DNA of 64,000 nucleotides. It comes from Sabellastarte sp. h YS-2021. Lineage: Eukaryota > Annelida > Polychaeta > Sabellida > Sabellidae. The notes under the pieces were generated by a model that was given only the letters and a program-made list of their open reading frames with translations, made no database searches and was not told the DNA's origin. The translations under genes were made by a program, and so were the position numbers. This document shows, one piece after another, positions 21,101-35,958 of this stretch. Position 1 is the first letter of the stretch. Every line of letters begins with the position of its first letter. Where the stretch lies: NCBI GenBank assembly GCA_964017235.1, contig OZ024936.1, forward strand, positions 9,524,496 to 9,588,495, given 5' to 3'.

Positions 21101-22506
21101 ACAAGATTTGAGGTCAAACTTTTTCTCTGCCATGTGATGACCTGACCTTCTGCATATGCAAGTACCAAGTTAAAATATCAAGAAATACCTCAAATTTTAA
21201 CTCTAAAAGGCCACTGGTCTTCTAGTGGAAGGCCGGAACCATTAAGCAATAAGCTCTGTGGTCTTATCCATATATAACCACATATGAAATTTGTAAAGGT
21301 CTATATAAAATAACTAAGTTTATGTATATGAAAGGAAAATTTCTGCATTTGCCGTGGGGCATGACCATACCCCAAAACAGTACGTCAGACTTTCATCTGG
21401 GGATACCATTGAAACTTAAGTTAAAATTGGTTGCATTGCTGGCAACCTTTCTATGGTCACAATTGCAATCTATAATTATCATTAAAAATGGACGAGAAAT
21501 TCTGATTCATTTCATAGATTTTTGTAAAGATTATCAAGACACTGAAATCATTTAAGACATTTTATGCATAGTAGGTGGAATTTTCTAGAACATATTTGAC
21601 TTTCAACCTGTAAAATATACACATGAATATAAAATCCATATGATATGATGTCTGATTTATATCATAGTAATGAAATATCACGAAATTGTCATATATGTGA
21701 ATCAAATGTGAAAATGTATAAGAAAATTTGAATTGAAATCGAAATCAACTTTTATAACACTTCAGCTTCATTTTAATGCATATTATTGAACTGGGAAGTT
21801 ATTTTTTGCAAACATATGTCATATGACCAAGGACAGGTCCGATGTGAAGTCTTAAAACACACTCCAAAATTGTAAATACAGGACTTTATTAATCCCGGCA
21901 GCAATTTTGCAATTGAATGAGTGCAGTCTGAAACATGAAATGAGTTATGTATATATGAACATTTATAATTTATTGGTCTTGTTTGATCTTGAGGGAGAGG
22001 CCAAAGTTCAACTCTGAAGAGATTCAACCTTCTAATTGTAAGAAACAGCCAGTAGAGAAGTACAGATAAATTTCAAAGGTATTGCTTCATTGACCATGTT
22101 TTTATCTCCCACCTGGGCCTTGGTTGGGAGATTATAAAACGCCTTCCGTAAGTGCCTCTGTCCGTTCATCACGTTTTTACATAAACCTTAATATATCATT
22201 CATTTATACAGATGTCTTCACCAAATTCACAGGGAATCTTTATGGCTATGAAAACCTGTCTGTGCAAAATTTTGGTCTCATTTTGAATAACAAAATGGCC
22301 GCCAGAGCTAATTGATTGAAAATCATAAAGGTGCTCTAAATCTTGAAATATTCTAGCTAGCTTCATCAAATTTGCACAAAAGCTACATGGCTAGAGAAGC
22401 TAGCCTAATAGTAATTTTGACCTAGTTCTAAAAACAAATGGCCGCCATATCACATGTTTAATGTCAAATGGAGTTATCCTATTAAAAAGGCCTTATATCC
22501 CTTAAT
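18116..22506 (+). repeat. Macrosatellite unit 2 (4,391 bp)
   Basis: Begins with the 105-bp exon fragment (18116-18220, stop at 18218-18220); upstream in-frame stop at 18092-18094 and no ATG at its start. Poly-C tracts A/B are 18/13 bp. Shares GTTCGTCAGG and GTGACC with unit 1. Private GGGCAACAG near 20168. Its 256-bp element is at 19695-19948. Confidence 0.97.
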
Positions 22507-25500
22507 AAGCCATCAGAGAACATTCTAAATGAACTATTAAATACAGCACAACATATATTATGCGAACTCTCAATTATACAGCATCAAATGCACTCTCCTT
22601 GGACCATTTAAACCTGTTATTTTATCTTTTTTTTCTATGCGACGCTTCCCTTATCTGAACTTATTGTTACTCCCCCAAGAGTACTTATTTGGGGTTTTAC
22701 GTCACTTTCAACACTGTACAGTTCATCAGGGTTCTGTACTGTAAACTGCCGACCAACGGCAAGCAACTACCAGCTTTCCCACTTGAGGCCGTGCCGGGAA
22801 CCGAACCCCGGCCTCAGAGGTGGGAAGCGAGAGTGTTACCAGCAGTAAGACATTCTTGGAAATTATAAAAAATGGATAAGTGAAATATTAAGTATAATTG
22901 ACAACAACATGTATACAGTTTGTGAAATTCTGTGTGGCCTGGGATTAAACAATTCAAAATTAACAGCAAAAACTCAATAAGGTAAGGACTGACGCAAGAG
23001 AAATAGTTTTTACAGAATATCTGCTATTAGTAAAGTCGAAATTTCAAGTATATGGTTACATTAAAAATAAAGGACTTCACGAAGAATTGCACAATATTAT
23101 AAAATCAATATATATATACACATATGTGATAATTACTAGCAAAATATGTATACACTATAACTATATCGTGTTGTTCATGATACTGTGATCACAAAAAAGA
23201 ATACAAAAATGCACTGAGAATGAGTTAGGTGTCAATTAGTTTTGCTTATTTTTTCACATATACAATTATCAGAACACAACCATATTGAATGTCAAACTGT
23301 TGAAATGGGCTCTGGTTCAAACCTACATCTATGAAGATGAGAGACAAGCAGTTAAATACTGAACTGGCTAACCACTTAGTCACTAAGTGATCTCATGATT
23401 GAGTAAGAGTAATCCTAGTATAAAATACATAATAATAATAGACAGTTTTCTGTTTATTCAAAAGTGAGATAAGCAGTGAGCTTATATTACATAACCGCAA
23501 TAGCTAATTCACCTGAGTGTTATCTCATCACGTTAGCTCATTTTATTGATCTTTACTTATGTCAGCTAACATCTGAGGGTTTTTTTGCATTCACAGTTCC
23601 CAAAATATACCAGTGACTTACAACTGTAAATTTTGGCTACATTTTAAACTGAAATGTTATCATTTAAAAGTATGTGTTATACCATCATCTTCAAAACAAA
23701 ATACATCAGAAGGGTTGGATAATAGAAAGGCTAAACTGTCAGGCTTAAATGGAGTCGTGGGGATTTGAGGTCAGAAAATTAAAAATTCAAATAATAGAAT
23801 GTCTGATGATGTTTTGTTAATCTGATCTAACCATACGTCCATACTGCTTCATTTTTCTTACTTCATTAGTATGTTGGTAATTCTACACCTACAAAAAAGT
23901 GTCTTTGTTGTACTTTTAAAAACACCCCAATAAAAACATAAGACTTCATTGAACTGACACAAGGTTAACCTTTGATACTTAAAAGTACACAAATGTCAAG
24001 TTATATAGAAGTAGAAGTTTCTAACATAATTTAATCAGTGTAACATGATAAGTTTGTTTACAAAAAAGTAGCAGAAGCCCGTACTCAGGGGCGGATCCAG
24101 CCTTTAAGTAAGGTGGGGGTTCACATCAGATTAAGGGGGGGTTCACGTCAGACATACCATAACTAAGGAGGGGGCATGCCCGCCCCCCCCCCCCCCTTCC
24201 CCGGGAAAAAATTATTTTTTGGTTAAAATATAGCGCATTACCTGTAAATTTAATACCATTCTCAAGAAACAATTTTGTACTTTGCGTTGAACCCCTTAAC
24301 ATTATTTGAACCCCCCCCCCCCGATCCGCTAGTGGTACTCCACAACAGGAGGAAATAGTTTTGAACGCCATGAGATACAGAAGTAGTGAAACAGTACAAA
24401 AATCGGGATATTTTTACAGCAAACATTTATCAGTTATGTAAAGGTACAAATAATGTGAGTTAAGAATATATTGTTTGAGACAGAAAATGCCTGTAAACTA
24501 TGAAGCTGTGAAGTTTATTAACTGAAGTATAGGTACCAATGGAAATAGTACAATTAGGCAACAGTACATTGTGTTATAATAATCAGTTACAGGACCTTTT
24601 CATAAGAAAAATACGATTCAATTATGGCAGGTGAACACACTTTGGCAGAGCCAAGGTTAAAGGTCGCACTGGGACTTAGCACCTGCTCCCCCAAGCAATG
24701 AAACATCCATGAATCAAGTTTCTACACCTTTCTACAACTTATCATTTACAGTTTCTGAGATATGCCCTAGAAAAGATTTTAAAGGTCAAGGTCACTCAAG
24801 GTTAAATCAAGTTCATCGCTCACCTTCTAACCAATGTCTTCTAACAAAATCAACTCCCTTCAAGTTACAGTTTTCGAGATGTAGCCCAGACACAGTTTTC
24901 AAAGTCAAGGTCACTAGACAAAGGTCAAATCAAAGTCACACCATGATGTTTTACACCTACACCTCCCAACAAACGACCTTACCATGTTTCAACTTCCTAC
25001 ACCTTATGGTTTCTGAGATACAGCCTGGTGAAGCTCTTTCTTGTCATGCCCATGGGTGAAAACAATAACTGCACAGCCCTTAAAGGCTGTGGGGTAAAAA
25101 CACCCAGTTTCCAATGCTAAAAATGAGGCAAAATTATTATTATTTAGTGTGTAATGTTTTACATAAAATAATATATATTCATTCCATAATTCTTTACAGT
25201 CACAGATCATCCGAAGTGACAGTTTGCTGTTGTTCTTGAATATTTCTTTTCTTGTTAAGGCTATTCAAGTAAAGTCTTTTTTTTTGTTTCCTATGTGGTT
25301 ACATTGTAAATATATTTATGAACCAAAAATGTTCTCACAAGCTTTTAAGGATTAATAAGTCCAACAAATATATCTGTGCTACAGATGTTCTCTCAACTCA
25401 GTGTATCCCCCGACGGAACATGGTGTAACCTAACATACAGGAAATTCAGCCATTCTAAAAATGAGTGTTGATGCACCCAATATTAAACAAGATTTGAGGT

Positions 25501-26892
25501 CAAACTTTTTCTCTGCCATGTGATGACCTGACCTTCTGCATATGCAAGTACCAAGTTAAAATATCAAGAAATACCTCAAATTTTAACTCTAAAAGGCCAC
25601 TGGTCTTCTAGTGGAAGGCCGGAACCATTAAGCAATAAGCTCTGTGGTCTTATCCATATATAACCACATATGAAATTTGTAAAGGTCTATATAAAATAAC
25701 TAAGTTTATGTATATGAAAGGAAAATTTCTGCATTTGCCGTGGGGCATGACCATACCCCAAAACAGTACGTCAGACTTTCATCTGGGGATACCATTGAAA
25801 CTTAAGTTAAAATTGGTTGCATTGCTGGCAACCTTTCTATGGTCACAATTGCAATCTATAATTATCATTAAAAATGGACGAGAAATTCTGATTCATTTCA
25901 TAGATTTTTGTAAAGATTATCAAGACACTGAAATCATTTAAGACATTTTATGCATAGTAGGTGGAATTTTCTAGAACATATTTGACTTTCAACCTGTAAA
26001 ATATACACATGAATATAAAATCCATATGATATGATGTCTGATTTATATCATAGTAATGAAATATCACGAAATTGTCATATATGTGAATCAAATGTGAAAA
26101 TGTATAAGAAAATTTGAATTGAAATCGAAATCAACTTTTATAACACTTCAGCTTCATTTTAATGCATATTATTGAACTGGGAAGTTATTTTTTGCAAACA
26201 TATGTCATATGACCAAGGACAGGTCCGATGTGAAGTCTTAAAACACACTCCAAAATTGTAAATACAGGACTTTATTAATCCCGGCAGCAATTTTGCAATT
26301 GAATGAGTGCAGTCTGAAACATGAAATGAGTTATGTATATATGAACATTTATAATTTATTGGTCTTGTTTGATCTTGAGGGAGAGGCCAAAGTTCAACTC
26401 TGAAGAGATTCAACCTTCTAATTGTAAGAAACAGCCAGTAGAGAAGTACAGATAAATTTCAAAGGTATTGCTTCATTGACCATGTTTTTATCTCCCACCT
26501 GGGCCTTGGTTGGGAGATTATAAAACGCCTTCCGTAAGTGCCTCTGTCCGTTCATCACGTTTTTACATAAACCTTAATATATCATTCATTTATACAGATG
26601 TCTTCACCAAATTCACAGGGAATCTTTATGGCTATGAAAACCTGTCTGTGCAAAATTTTGGTCTCATTTTGAATAACAAAATGGCCGCCAGAGCTAATTG
26701 ATTGAAAATCATAAAGGTGCTCTAAATCTTGAAATATTCTAGCTAGCTTCATCAAATTTGCACAAAAGCTACATGGCTAGAGAAGCTAGCCTAATAGTAA
26801 TTTTGACCTAGTTCTAAAAACAAATGGCCGCCATATCACATGTTTAATGTCAAATGGAGTTATCCTATTAAAAAGGCCTTATATCCCTTAAT
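22507..26892 (+). repeat. Macrosatellite unit 3 (4,386 bp)
   Basis: Exon fragment at 22507-22611. Poly-C tracts A/B 14/12 bp. Carries GTTCATCAGG and GTTACC, the state of all units to its right. GGCTATGAAAACC (Glu) state near the right end. Confidence 0.97.
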
Positions 26893-29800
26893 AAGCCATC
26901 AGAGAACATTCTAAATGAACTATTAAATACAGCACAACATATATTATGCGAACTCTCAATTATACAGCATCAAATGCACTCTCCTTGGACCATTTAAACC
27001 TGTTATTTTATCTTTTTTTTCTATGCGACGCTTCCCTTATCTGAACTTATTGTTACTCCCCCAAGAGTACTTATTTGGGGTTTTACGTCACTTTCAACAC
27101 TGTACAGTTCATCAGGGTTCTGTACTGTAAACTGCCGACCAACGGCAAGCAACTACCAGCTTTCCCACTTGAGGCCGTGCCGGGAACCGAACCCCGGCCT
27201 CAGAGGTGGGAAGCGAGAGTGTTACCAGCAGTAAGACATTCTTGGAAATTATAAAAAATGGATAAGTGAAATATTAAGTATAATTGACAACAACATGTAT
27301 ACAGTTTGTGAAATTCTGTGTGGCCTGGGATTAAACAATTCAAAATTAACAGCAAAAACTCAATAAGGTAAGGACTGACGCAAGAGAAATAGTTTTTACA
27401 GAATATCTGCTATTAGTAAAGTCGAAATTTCAAGTATATGGTTACATTAAAAATAAAGGACTTCACGAAGAATTGCACAATATTATAAAATCAATATATA
27501 TATACACATATGTGATAATTACTAGCAAAATATGTATACACTATAACTATATCGTGTTGTTCATGATACTGTGATCACAAAAAAGAATACAAAAATGCAC
27601 TGAGAATGAGTTAGGTGTCAATTAGTTTTGCTTATTTTTTCACATATACAATTATCAGAACACAACCATATTGAATGTCAAACTGTTGAAATGGGCTCTG
27701 GTTCAAACCTACATCTATGAAGATGAGAGACAAGCAGTTAAATACTGAACTGGCTAACCACTTAGTCACTAAGTGATCTCATGATTGAGTAAGAGTAATC
27801 CTAGTATAAAATACATAATAATAATAGACAGTTTTCTGTTTATTCAAAAGTGAGATAAGCAGTGAGCTTATATTACATAACCGCAATAGCTAATTCACCT
27901 GAGTGTTATCTCATCACGTTAGCTCATTTTATTGATCTTTACTTATGTCAGCTAACATCTGAGGGTTTTTTTGCATTCACAGTTCCCAAAATATACCAGT
28001 GACTTACAACTGTAAATTTTGGCTACATTTTAAACTGAAATGTTATCATTTAAAAGTATGTGTTATACCATCATCTTCAAAACAAAATACATCAGAAGGG
28101 TTGGATAATAGAAAGGCTAAACTGTCAGGCTTAAATGGAGTCGTGGGGATTTGAGGTCAGAAAATTAAAAATTCAAATAATAGAATGTCTGATGATGTTT
28201 TGTTAATCTGATCTAACCATACGTCCATACTGCTTCATTTTTCTTACTTCATTAGTATGTTGGTAATTCTACACCTACAAAAAAGTGTCTTTGTTGTACT
28301 TTTAAAAACACCCCAATAAAAACATAAGACTTCATTGAACTGACACAAGGTTAACCTTTGATACTTAAAAGTACACAAATGTCAAGTTATATAGAAGTAG
28401 AAGTTTCTAACATAATTTAATCAGTGTAACATGATAAGTTTGTTTACAAAAAAGTAGCAGAAGCCCGTACTCAGGGGCGGATCCAGCCTTTAAGTAAGGT
28501 GGGGGTTCACATCAGATTAAGGGGGGGTTCACGTCAGACATACCATAACTAAGGAGGGGGCATGCCCGCCCCCCCCCCCCCTTCCCCGGGAAAAAATTAT
28601 TTTTTGGTTAAAATATAGCGCATTACCTGTAAATTTAATACCATTCTCAAGAAACAATTTTGTACTTTGCGTTGAACCCCTTAACATTATTTGAACCCCC
28701 CCCCCCCGATCCGCTAGTGGTACTCCACAACAGGAGGAAATAGTTTTGAACGCCATGAGATACAGAAGTAGTGAAACAGTACAAAAATCGGGATATTTTT
28801 ACAGCAAACATTTATCAGTTATGTAAAGGTACAAATAATGTGAGTTAAGAATATATTGTTTGAGACAGAAAATGCCTGTAAACTATGAAGCTGTGAAGTT
28901 TATTAACTGAAGTATAGGTACCAATGGAAATAGTACAATTAGGCAACAGTACATTGTGTTATAATAATCAGTTACAGGACCTTTTCATAAGAAAAATACG
29001 ATTCAATTATGGCAGGTGAACACACTTTGGCAGAGCCAAGGTTAAAGGTCGCACTGGGACTTAGCACCTGCTCCCCCAAGCAATGAAACATCCATGAATC
29101 AAGTTTCTACACCTTTCTACAACTTATCATTTACAGTTTCTGAGATATGCCCTAGAAAAGATTTTAAAGGTCAAGGTCACTCAAGGTTAAATCAAGTTCA
29201 TCGCTCACCTTCTAACCAATGTCTTCTAACAAAATCAACTCCCTTCAAGTTACAGTTTTCGAGATGTAGCCCAGACACAGTTTTCAAAGTCAAGGTCACT
29301 AGACAAAGGTCAAATCAAAGTCACACCATGATGTTTTACACCTACACCTCCCAACAAACGACCTTACCATGTTTCAACTTCCTACACCTTATGGTTTCTG
29401 AGATACAGCCTGGTGAAGCTCTTTCTTGTCATGCCCATGGGTGAAAACAATAACTGCACAGCCCTTAAAGGCTGTGGGGTAAAAACACCCAGTTTCCAAT
29501 GCTAAAAATGAGGCAAAATTATTATTATTTAGTGTGTAATGTTTTACATAAAATAATATATATTCATTCCATAATTCTTTACAGTCACAGATCATCCGAA
29601 GTGACAGTTTGCTGTTGTTCTTGAATATTTCTTTTCTTGTTAAGGCTATTCAAGTAAAGTCTTTTTTTTTGTTTCCTATGTGGTTACATTGTAAATATAT
29701 TTATGAACCAAAAATGTTCTCACAAGCTTTTAAGGATTAATAAGTCCAACAAATATATCTGTGCTACAGATGTTCTCTCAACTCAGTGTATCCCCCGACG

Positions 29801-31576
29801 GAACATGGTGTAACCTAACATACAGGAAATTCAGCCATTCTAAAAATGAGTGTTGATGCACCCAATATTAAACAAGATTTGAGGTCAAACTTTTTCTCTG
29901 CCATGTGATGACCTGACCTTCTGCATATGCAAGTACCAAGTTAAAATATCAAGAAATACCTCAAATTTTAACTCTAAAAGGCCACTGGTCTTCTAGTGGA
30001 AGGCCGGAACCATTAAGCAATAAGCTCTGTGGTCTTATCCATATATAACCACATATGAAATTTGTAAAGGTCTATATAAAATAACTAAGTTTATGTATAT
30101 GAAAGGAAAATTTCTGCATTTGCCGTGGGGCATGACCATACCCCAAAACAGTACGTCAGACTTTCATCTGGGGATACCATTGAAACTTAAGTTAAAATTG
30201 GTTGCATTGCTGGCAACCTTTCTATGGTCACAATTGCAATCTATAATTATCATTAAAAATGGACGAGAAATTCTGATTCATTTCATAGATTTTTGTAAAG
30301 ATTATCAAGACACTGAAATCATTTAAGACATTTTATGCATAGTAGGTGGAATTTTCTAGAACATATTTGACTTTCAACCTGTAAAATATACACATGAATA
30401 TAAAATCCATATGATATGATGTCTGATTTATATCATAGTAATGAAATATCACGAAATTGTCATATATGTGAATCAAATGTGAAAATGTATAAGAAAATTT
30501 GAATTGAAATCGAAATCAACTTTTATAACACTTCAGCTTCATTTTAATGCATATTATTGAACTGGGAAGTTATTTTTTGCAAACATATGTCATATGACCA
30601 AGGACAGGTCCGATGTGAAGTCTTAACCCCTTAAAGACCTTATCTGTCGACTAGCAGTCGACAGCAATGTGTATTCTACAGTACCATGTCTGTCGGCTAG
30701 CAGTCGACACCCCCATATGATATGCCAGCTTTCCTTCAGCACTGTAGAATTAAACGTCTTGGTATACTGATATACGCTATTTAAAATATTATGTACGAGG
30801 ACGTTATGGACAACGTAAATCACTTGTGGTGTGTGTTTTAGCAACCTAAACTGTCTGTCAGCTCTTCATCCCGGATTTTCCTTCGGTATAGTAGAATACT
30901 GCTCCCTTGGTGGTGAAGAGGTTAAAACACACTCCAAAATTGTAAATACAGGACTTTATTAATCCCGGCAGCAATTTTGCAATTGAATGAGTGCAGTCTG
31001 AAACATGAAATGAGTTATGTATATATGAACATTTATAATTTATTGGTCTTGTTTGATCTTGAGGGAGAGGCCAAAGTTCAACTCTGAAGAGATTCAACCT
31101 TCTAATTGTAAGAAACAGCCAGTAGAGAAGTACAGATAAATTTCAAAGGTATTGCTTCATTGACCATGTTTTTATCTCCCACCTGGGCCTTGGTTGGGAG
31201 ATTATAAAACGTCTTCCGTAAGTGCCTCTGTCCGTTCATCACGTTTTTACATAAACCTTAATATATCATTCATTTATACAGATGTCTTCACCAAATTCAC
31301 AGGGAATCTTTATGGCTATGAAAACCTGTCTGTGCAAAATTTTGGTCTCATTTTGAATAACAAAATGGCCGCCAGAGCTAATTGATTGAAAATCATAAAG
31401 GTGCTCTAAATCTTGAAATATTCTAGCTAGCTTCATCAAATTTGCACAAAAGCTACATGGCTAGAGAAGCTAGCCTAATAGTAATTTTGACCTAGTTCTA
31501 AAAACAAATGGCCGCCATATCACATGTTTAATGTCAAATGGAGTTATCCTATTAAAAAGGCCTTATATCCCTTAAT
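26893..31576 (+). repeat. Macrosatellite unit 4 (4,684 bp, carries a MITE)
   Basis: Exon fragment at 26893-26997. Poly-C tracts A/B 13/12 bp. About 299 bp longer than its neighbours because of the TTAA-flanked insertion at 30627-30921; without it 4,385 bp. Private ACGTCTTCCG near 31209. Confidence 0.97.
30627..30921. mobile_element. 295-bp TTAA-target MITE, piggyBac-like, in unit 4 only
   Basis: Unit 4 reads TCTTAA-insert-TTAAAACAC where every other complete unit reads TCTTAAAACAC, so the insert lies between duplicated TTAA (30623-30626 and 30922-30925). Its ends are CCCCTTAAAGACC and, inverted, CCTCTTCACCACC: 9 of 13 match. Subterminal inverted similarity follows (GTATTCTACAGTACC against GTATTCTACTATACC). 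Near the left are two copies of a palindromic block, TGTCGACTAGCAGTCGACA and TGTCGGCTAGCAGTCGACA. No transposase frame. TTAA duplication and CCY ends fit piggyBac-type cut-and-paste elements; Kolobok also uses TTAA. Confidence 0.88.
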
Positions 31577-34500
31577 AAGCCATCAGAGAACATTCTAAAT
31601 GAACTATTAAATACAGCACAACATATATTATGCGAACTCTCAATTATACAGCATCAAATGCACTCTCCTTGGACCATTTAAACCTGTTATTTTATCTTTT
31701 TTTTCTATGCGACGCTTCCCTTATCTGAACTTATTGTTACTCCCCCAAGAGTACTTATTTGGGGTTTTACGTCACTTTCAACACTGTACAGTTCATCAGG
31801 GTTCTGTACTGTAAACTGCCGACCAACGGCAAGCAACTACCAGCTTTCCCACTTGAGGCCGTGCCGGGAACCGAACCCTGGCCTCAGAGGTGGGAAGCGA
31901 GAGTGTTACCAGCAGTAAGACATTCTTGGAAATTATAAAAAATGGATAAGTGAAATATTAAGTATAATTGACAACAACATGTATACAGTTTGTGAAATTC
32001 TGTGTGGCCTGGGATTAAACAATTCAAAATTAACAGCAAAAACTCAATAAGGTAAGGACTGACGCAAGAGAAATAGTTTTTACAGAATATCTGCTATTAG
32101 TAAAGTCGAAATTTCAAGTATATGGTTACATTAAAAATAAAGGACTTCACGAAGAATTGCACAATATTATAAAATCAATATATATATACACATATGTGAT
32201 AATTACTAGCAAAATATGTATACACTATAACTATATCGTGTTGTTCATGATACTGTGATCACAAAAAAGAATACAAAAATGCACTGAGAATGAGTTAGGT
32301 GTCAATTAGTTTTGCTTATTTTTTCACATATACAATTATCAGAACACAACCATATTGAATGTCAAACTGTTGAAATGGGCTCTGGTTCAAACCTACATCT
32401 ATGAAGATGAGAGACAAGCAGTTAAATACTGAACTGGCTAACCACTTAGTCACTAAGTGATCTCATGATTGAGTAAGAGTAATCCTAGTATAAAATACAT
32501 AATAATAATAGACAGTTTTCTGTTTATTCAAAAGTGAGATAAGCAGTGAGCTTATATTACATAACCGCAATAGCTAATTCACCTGAGTGTTATCTCATCA
32601 CGTTAGCTCATTTTATTGATCTTTACTTATGTCAGCTAACATCTGAGGGTTTTTTTGCATTCACAGTTCCCAAAATATACCAGTGACTTACAACTGTAAA
32701 TTTTGGCTACATTTTAAACTGAAATGTTATCATTTAAAAGTATGTGTTATACCATCATCTTCAAAACAAAATACATCAGAAGGGTTGGATAATAGAAAGG
32801 CTAAACTGTCAGGCTTAAATGGAGTCGTGGGGATTTGAGGTCAGAAAATTAAAAATTCAAATAATAGAATGTCTGATGATGTTTTGTTAATCTGATCTAA
32901 CCATACGTCCATACTGCTTCATTTTTCTTACTTCATTAGTATGTTGGTAATTCTACACCTACAAAAAAGTGTCTTTGTTGTACTTTTAAAAACACCCCAA
33001 TAAAAACATAAGACTTCATTGAACTGACACAAGGTTAACCTTTGATACTTAAAAGTACACAAATGTCAAGTTATATAGAAGTAGAAGTTTCTAACATAAT
33101 TTAATCAGTGTAACATGATAAGTTTGTTTACAAAAAAGTAGCAGAAGCCCGTACTCAGGGGCGGATCCAGCCTTTAAGTAAGGTGGGGGTTCACATCAGA
33201 TTAAGGGGGGGTTCACGTCAGACATACCATAACTAAGGAGGGGGCATGCCCGCCCCCCCCCCCTTCCCCGGGAAAAAATTATTTTTTGGTTAAAATATAG
33301 CGCATTACCTGTAAATTTAATACCATTCTCAAGAAACAATTTTGTACTTTGCGTTGAACCCCTTAACATTATTTGAACCCCCCCCCCCGATCCGCTAGTG
33401 GTACTCCACAACAGGAGGAAATAGTTTTGAACGCCATGAGATACAGAAGTAGTGAAACAGTACAAAAATCGGGATATTTTTACAGCAAACATTTATCAGT
33501 TATGTAAAGGTACAAATAATGTGAGTTAAGAATATATTGTTTGAGACAGAAAATGCCTGTAAACTATGAAGCTGTGAAGTTTATTAACTGAAGTATAGGT
33601 ACCAATGGAAATAGTACAATTAGGCAACAGTACATTGTGTTATAATAATCAGTTACAGGACCTTTTCATAAGAAAAATACGATTCAATTATGGCAGGTGA
33701 ACACACTTTGGCAGAGCCAAGGTTAAAGGTCGCACTGGGACTTAGCACCTGCTCCCCCAAGCAATGAAACATCCATGAATCAAGTTTCTACACCTTTCTA
33801 CAACTTATCATTTACAGTTTCTGAGATATGCCCTAGAAAAGATTTTAAAGGTCAAGGTCACTCAAGGTTAAATCAAGTTCATCGCTCACCTTCTAACCAA
33901 TGTCTTCTAACAAAATCAACTCCCTTCAAGTTACAGTTTTCGAGATGTAGCCCAGACACAGTTTTCAAAGTCAAGGTCACTAGACAAAGGTCAAATCAAA
34001 GTCACACCATGATGTTTTACACCTACACCTCCCAACAAACGACCTTACCATGTTTCAACTTCCTACACCTTATGGTTTCTGAGATACAGCCTGGTGAAGC
34101 TCTTTCTTGTCATGCCCATGGGTGAAAACAATAACTGCACAGCCCTTAAAGGCTGTGGGGTAAAAACACCCAGTTTCCAATGCTAAAAATGAGGCAAAAT
34201 TATTATTATTTAGTGTGTAATGTTTTACATAAAATAATATATATTCATTCCATAATTCTTTACAGTCACAGATCATCCGAAGTGACAGTTTGCTGTTGTT
34301 CTTGAATATTTCTTTTCTTGTTAAGGCTATTCAAGTAAAGTCTTTTTTTTTGTTTCCTATGTGGTTACATTGTAAATATATTTATGAACCAAAAATGTTC
34401 TCACAAGCTTTTAAGGATTAATAAGTCCAACAAATATATCTGTGCTACAGATGTTCTCTCAACTCAGTGTATCCCCCGACGGAACATGGTGTAACCTAAC

Positions 34501-35958
34501 ATACAGGAAATTCAGCCATTCTAAAAATGAGTGTTGATGCACCCAATATTAAACAAGATTTGAGGTCAAACTTTTTCTCTGCCATGTGATGACCTGACCT
34601 TCTGCATATGCAAGTACCAAGTTAAAATATCAAGAAATACCTCAAATTTTAACTCTAAAAGGCCACTGGTCTTCTAGTGGAAGGCCGGAACCATTAAGCA
34701 ATAAGCTCTGTGGTCTTATCCATATATAACCACATATGAAATTTGTAAAGGTCTATATAAAATAACTAAGTTTATGTATATGAAAGGAAAATTTCTGCAT
34801 TTGCCGTGGGGCATGACCATACCCCAAAACAGTACGTCAGACTTTCATCTGGGGATACCATTGAAACTTAAGTTAAAATTGGTTGCATTGCTGGCAACCT
34901 TTCTATGGTCACAATTGCAATCTATAATTATCATTAAAAATGGACGAGAAATTCTGATTCATTTCATAGATTTTTGTAAAGATTATCAAGACACTGAAAT
35001 CATTTAAGACATTTTATGCATAGTAGGTGGAATTTTCTAGAACATATTTGACTTTCAACCTGTAAAATATACACATGAATATAAAATCCATATGATATGA
35101 TGTCTGATTTATATCATAGTAATGAAATATCACAAAATTGTCATATATGTGAATCAAATGTGAAAATGTATAAGAAAATTTGAATTGAAATCGAAATCAA
35201 CTTTTATAACACTTCAGCTTCATTTTAATGCATATTATTGAACTGGGAAGTTATTTTTTGCAAACATATGTCATATGACCAAGGACAGGTCCGATGTGAA
35301 GTCTTAAAACACACTCCAAAATTGTAAATACAGGACTTTATTAATCCCGGCAGCAATTTTGCAATTGAATGAGTGCAGTCTGAAACATGAAATGAGTTAT
35401 GTATATATGAACATTTATAATTTATTGGTCTTGTTTGATCTTGAGGGAGAGGCCAAAGTTCAACTCTGAAGAGATTCAACCTTCTAATTGTAAGAAACAG
35501 CCAGTAGAGAAGTACAGATAAATTTCAAAGGTATTGCTTCATTGACCATGTTTTTATCTCCCACCTGGGCCTTGGTTGGGAGATTATAAAACGCCTTCCG
35601 TAAGTGCCTCTGTCCGTTCATCACGTTTTTACATAAACCTTAATATATCATTCATTTATACAGATGTCTTCACCAAATTCACAGGGAATCTTTATGGCTA
35701 TAAAAACCTGTCTGTGCAAAATTTTGGTCTCATTTTGAATAACAAAATGGCCACCAGAGCTAATTGATTGAAAATCATAAAGGTGCTCTAAATCTTGAAA
35801 TATTCTAGCTAGCTTCATCAAATTTGCACAAAAGCTACATGGCTAGAGAAGCTAGCCTAATAGTAATTTTGACCTAGTTCTAAAAACAAATGGCCGCCAT
35901 ATCACATGTTTAATGTCAAATGGAGTTATCCTATTAAAAAGGCCTTATATCCCTTAAT
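31577..35958 (+). repeat. Macrosatellite unit 5 (4,382 bp)
   Basis: Exon fragment at 31577-31681. Poly-C tracts A/B 11/11 bp, among the shortest. Private GAACCCTGGCC in the SINE head (near 31875) and ATGGCCACCAG near 35749. Shares TATCACAAAATTG (near 35128) with units 10 and 11. Confidence 0.97.

Noticed and set aside
30623..30844. 73-codon minus frame in the unit-4 insertion
   Set aside because: Lies across the MITE end and palindromes, with no resemblance to a transposase.
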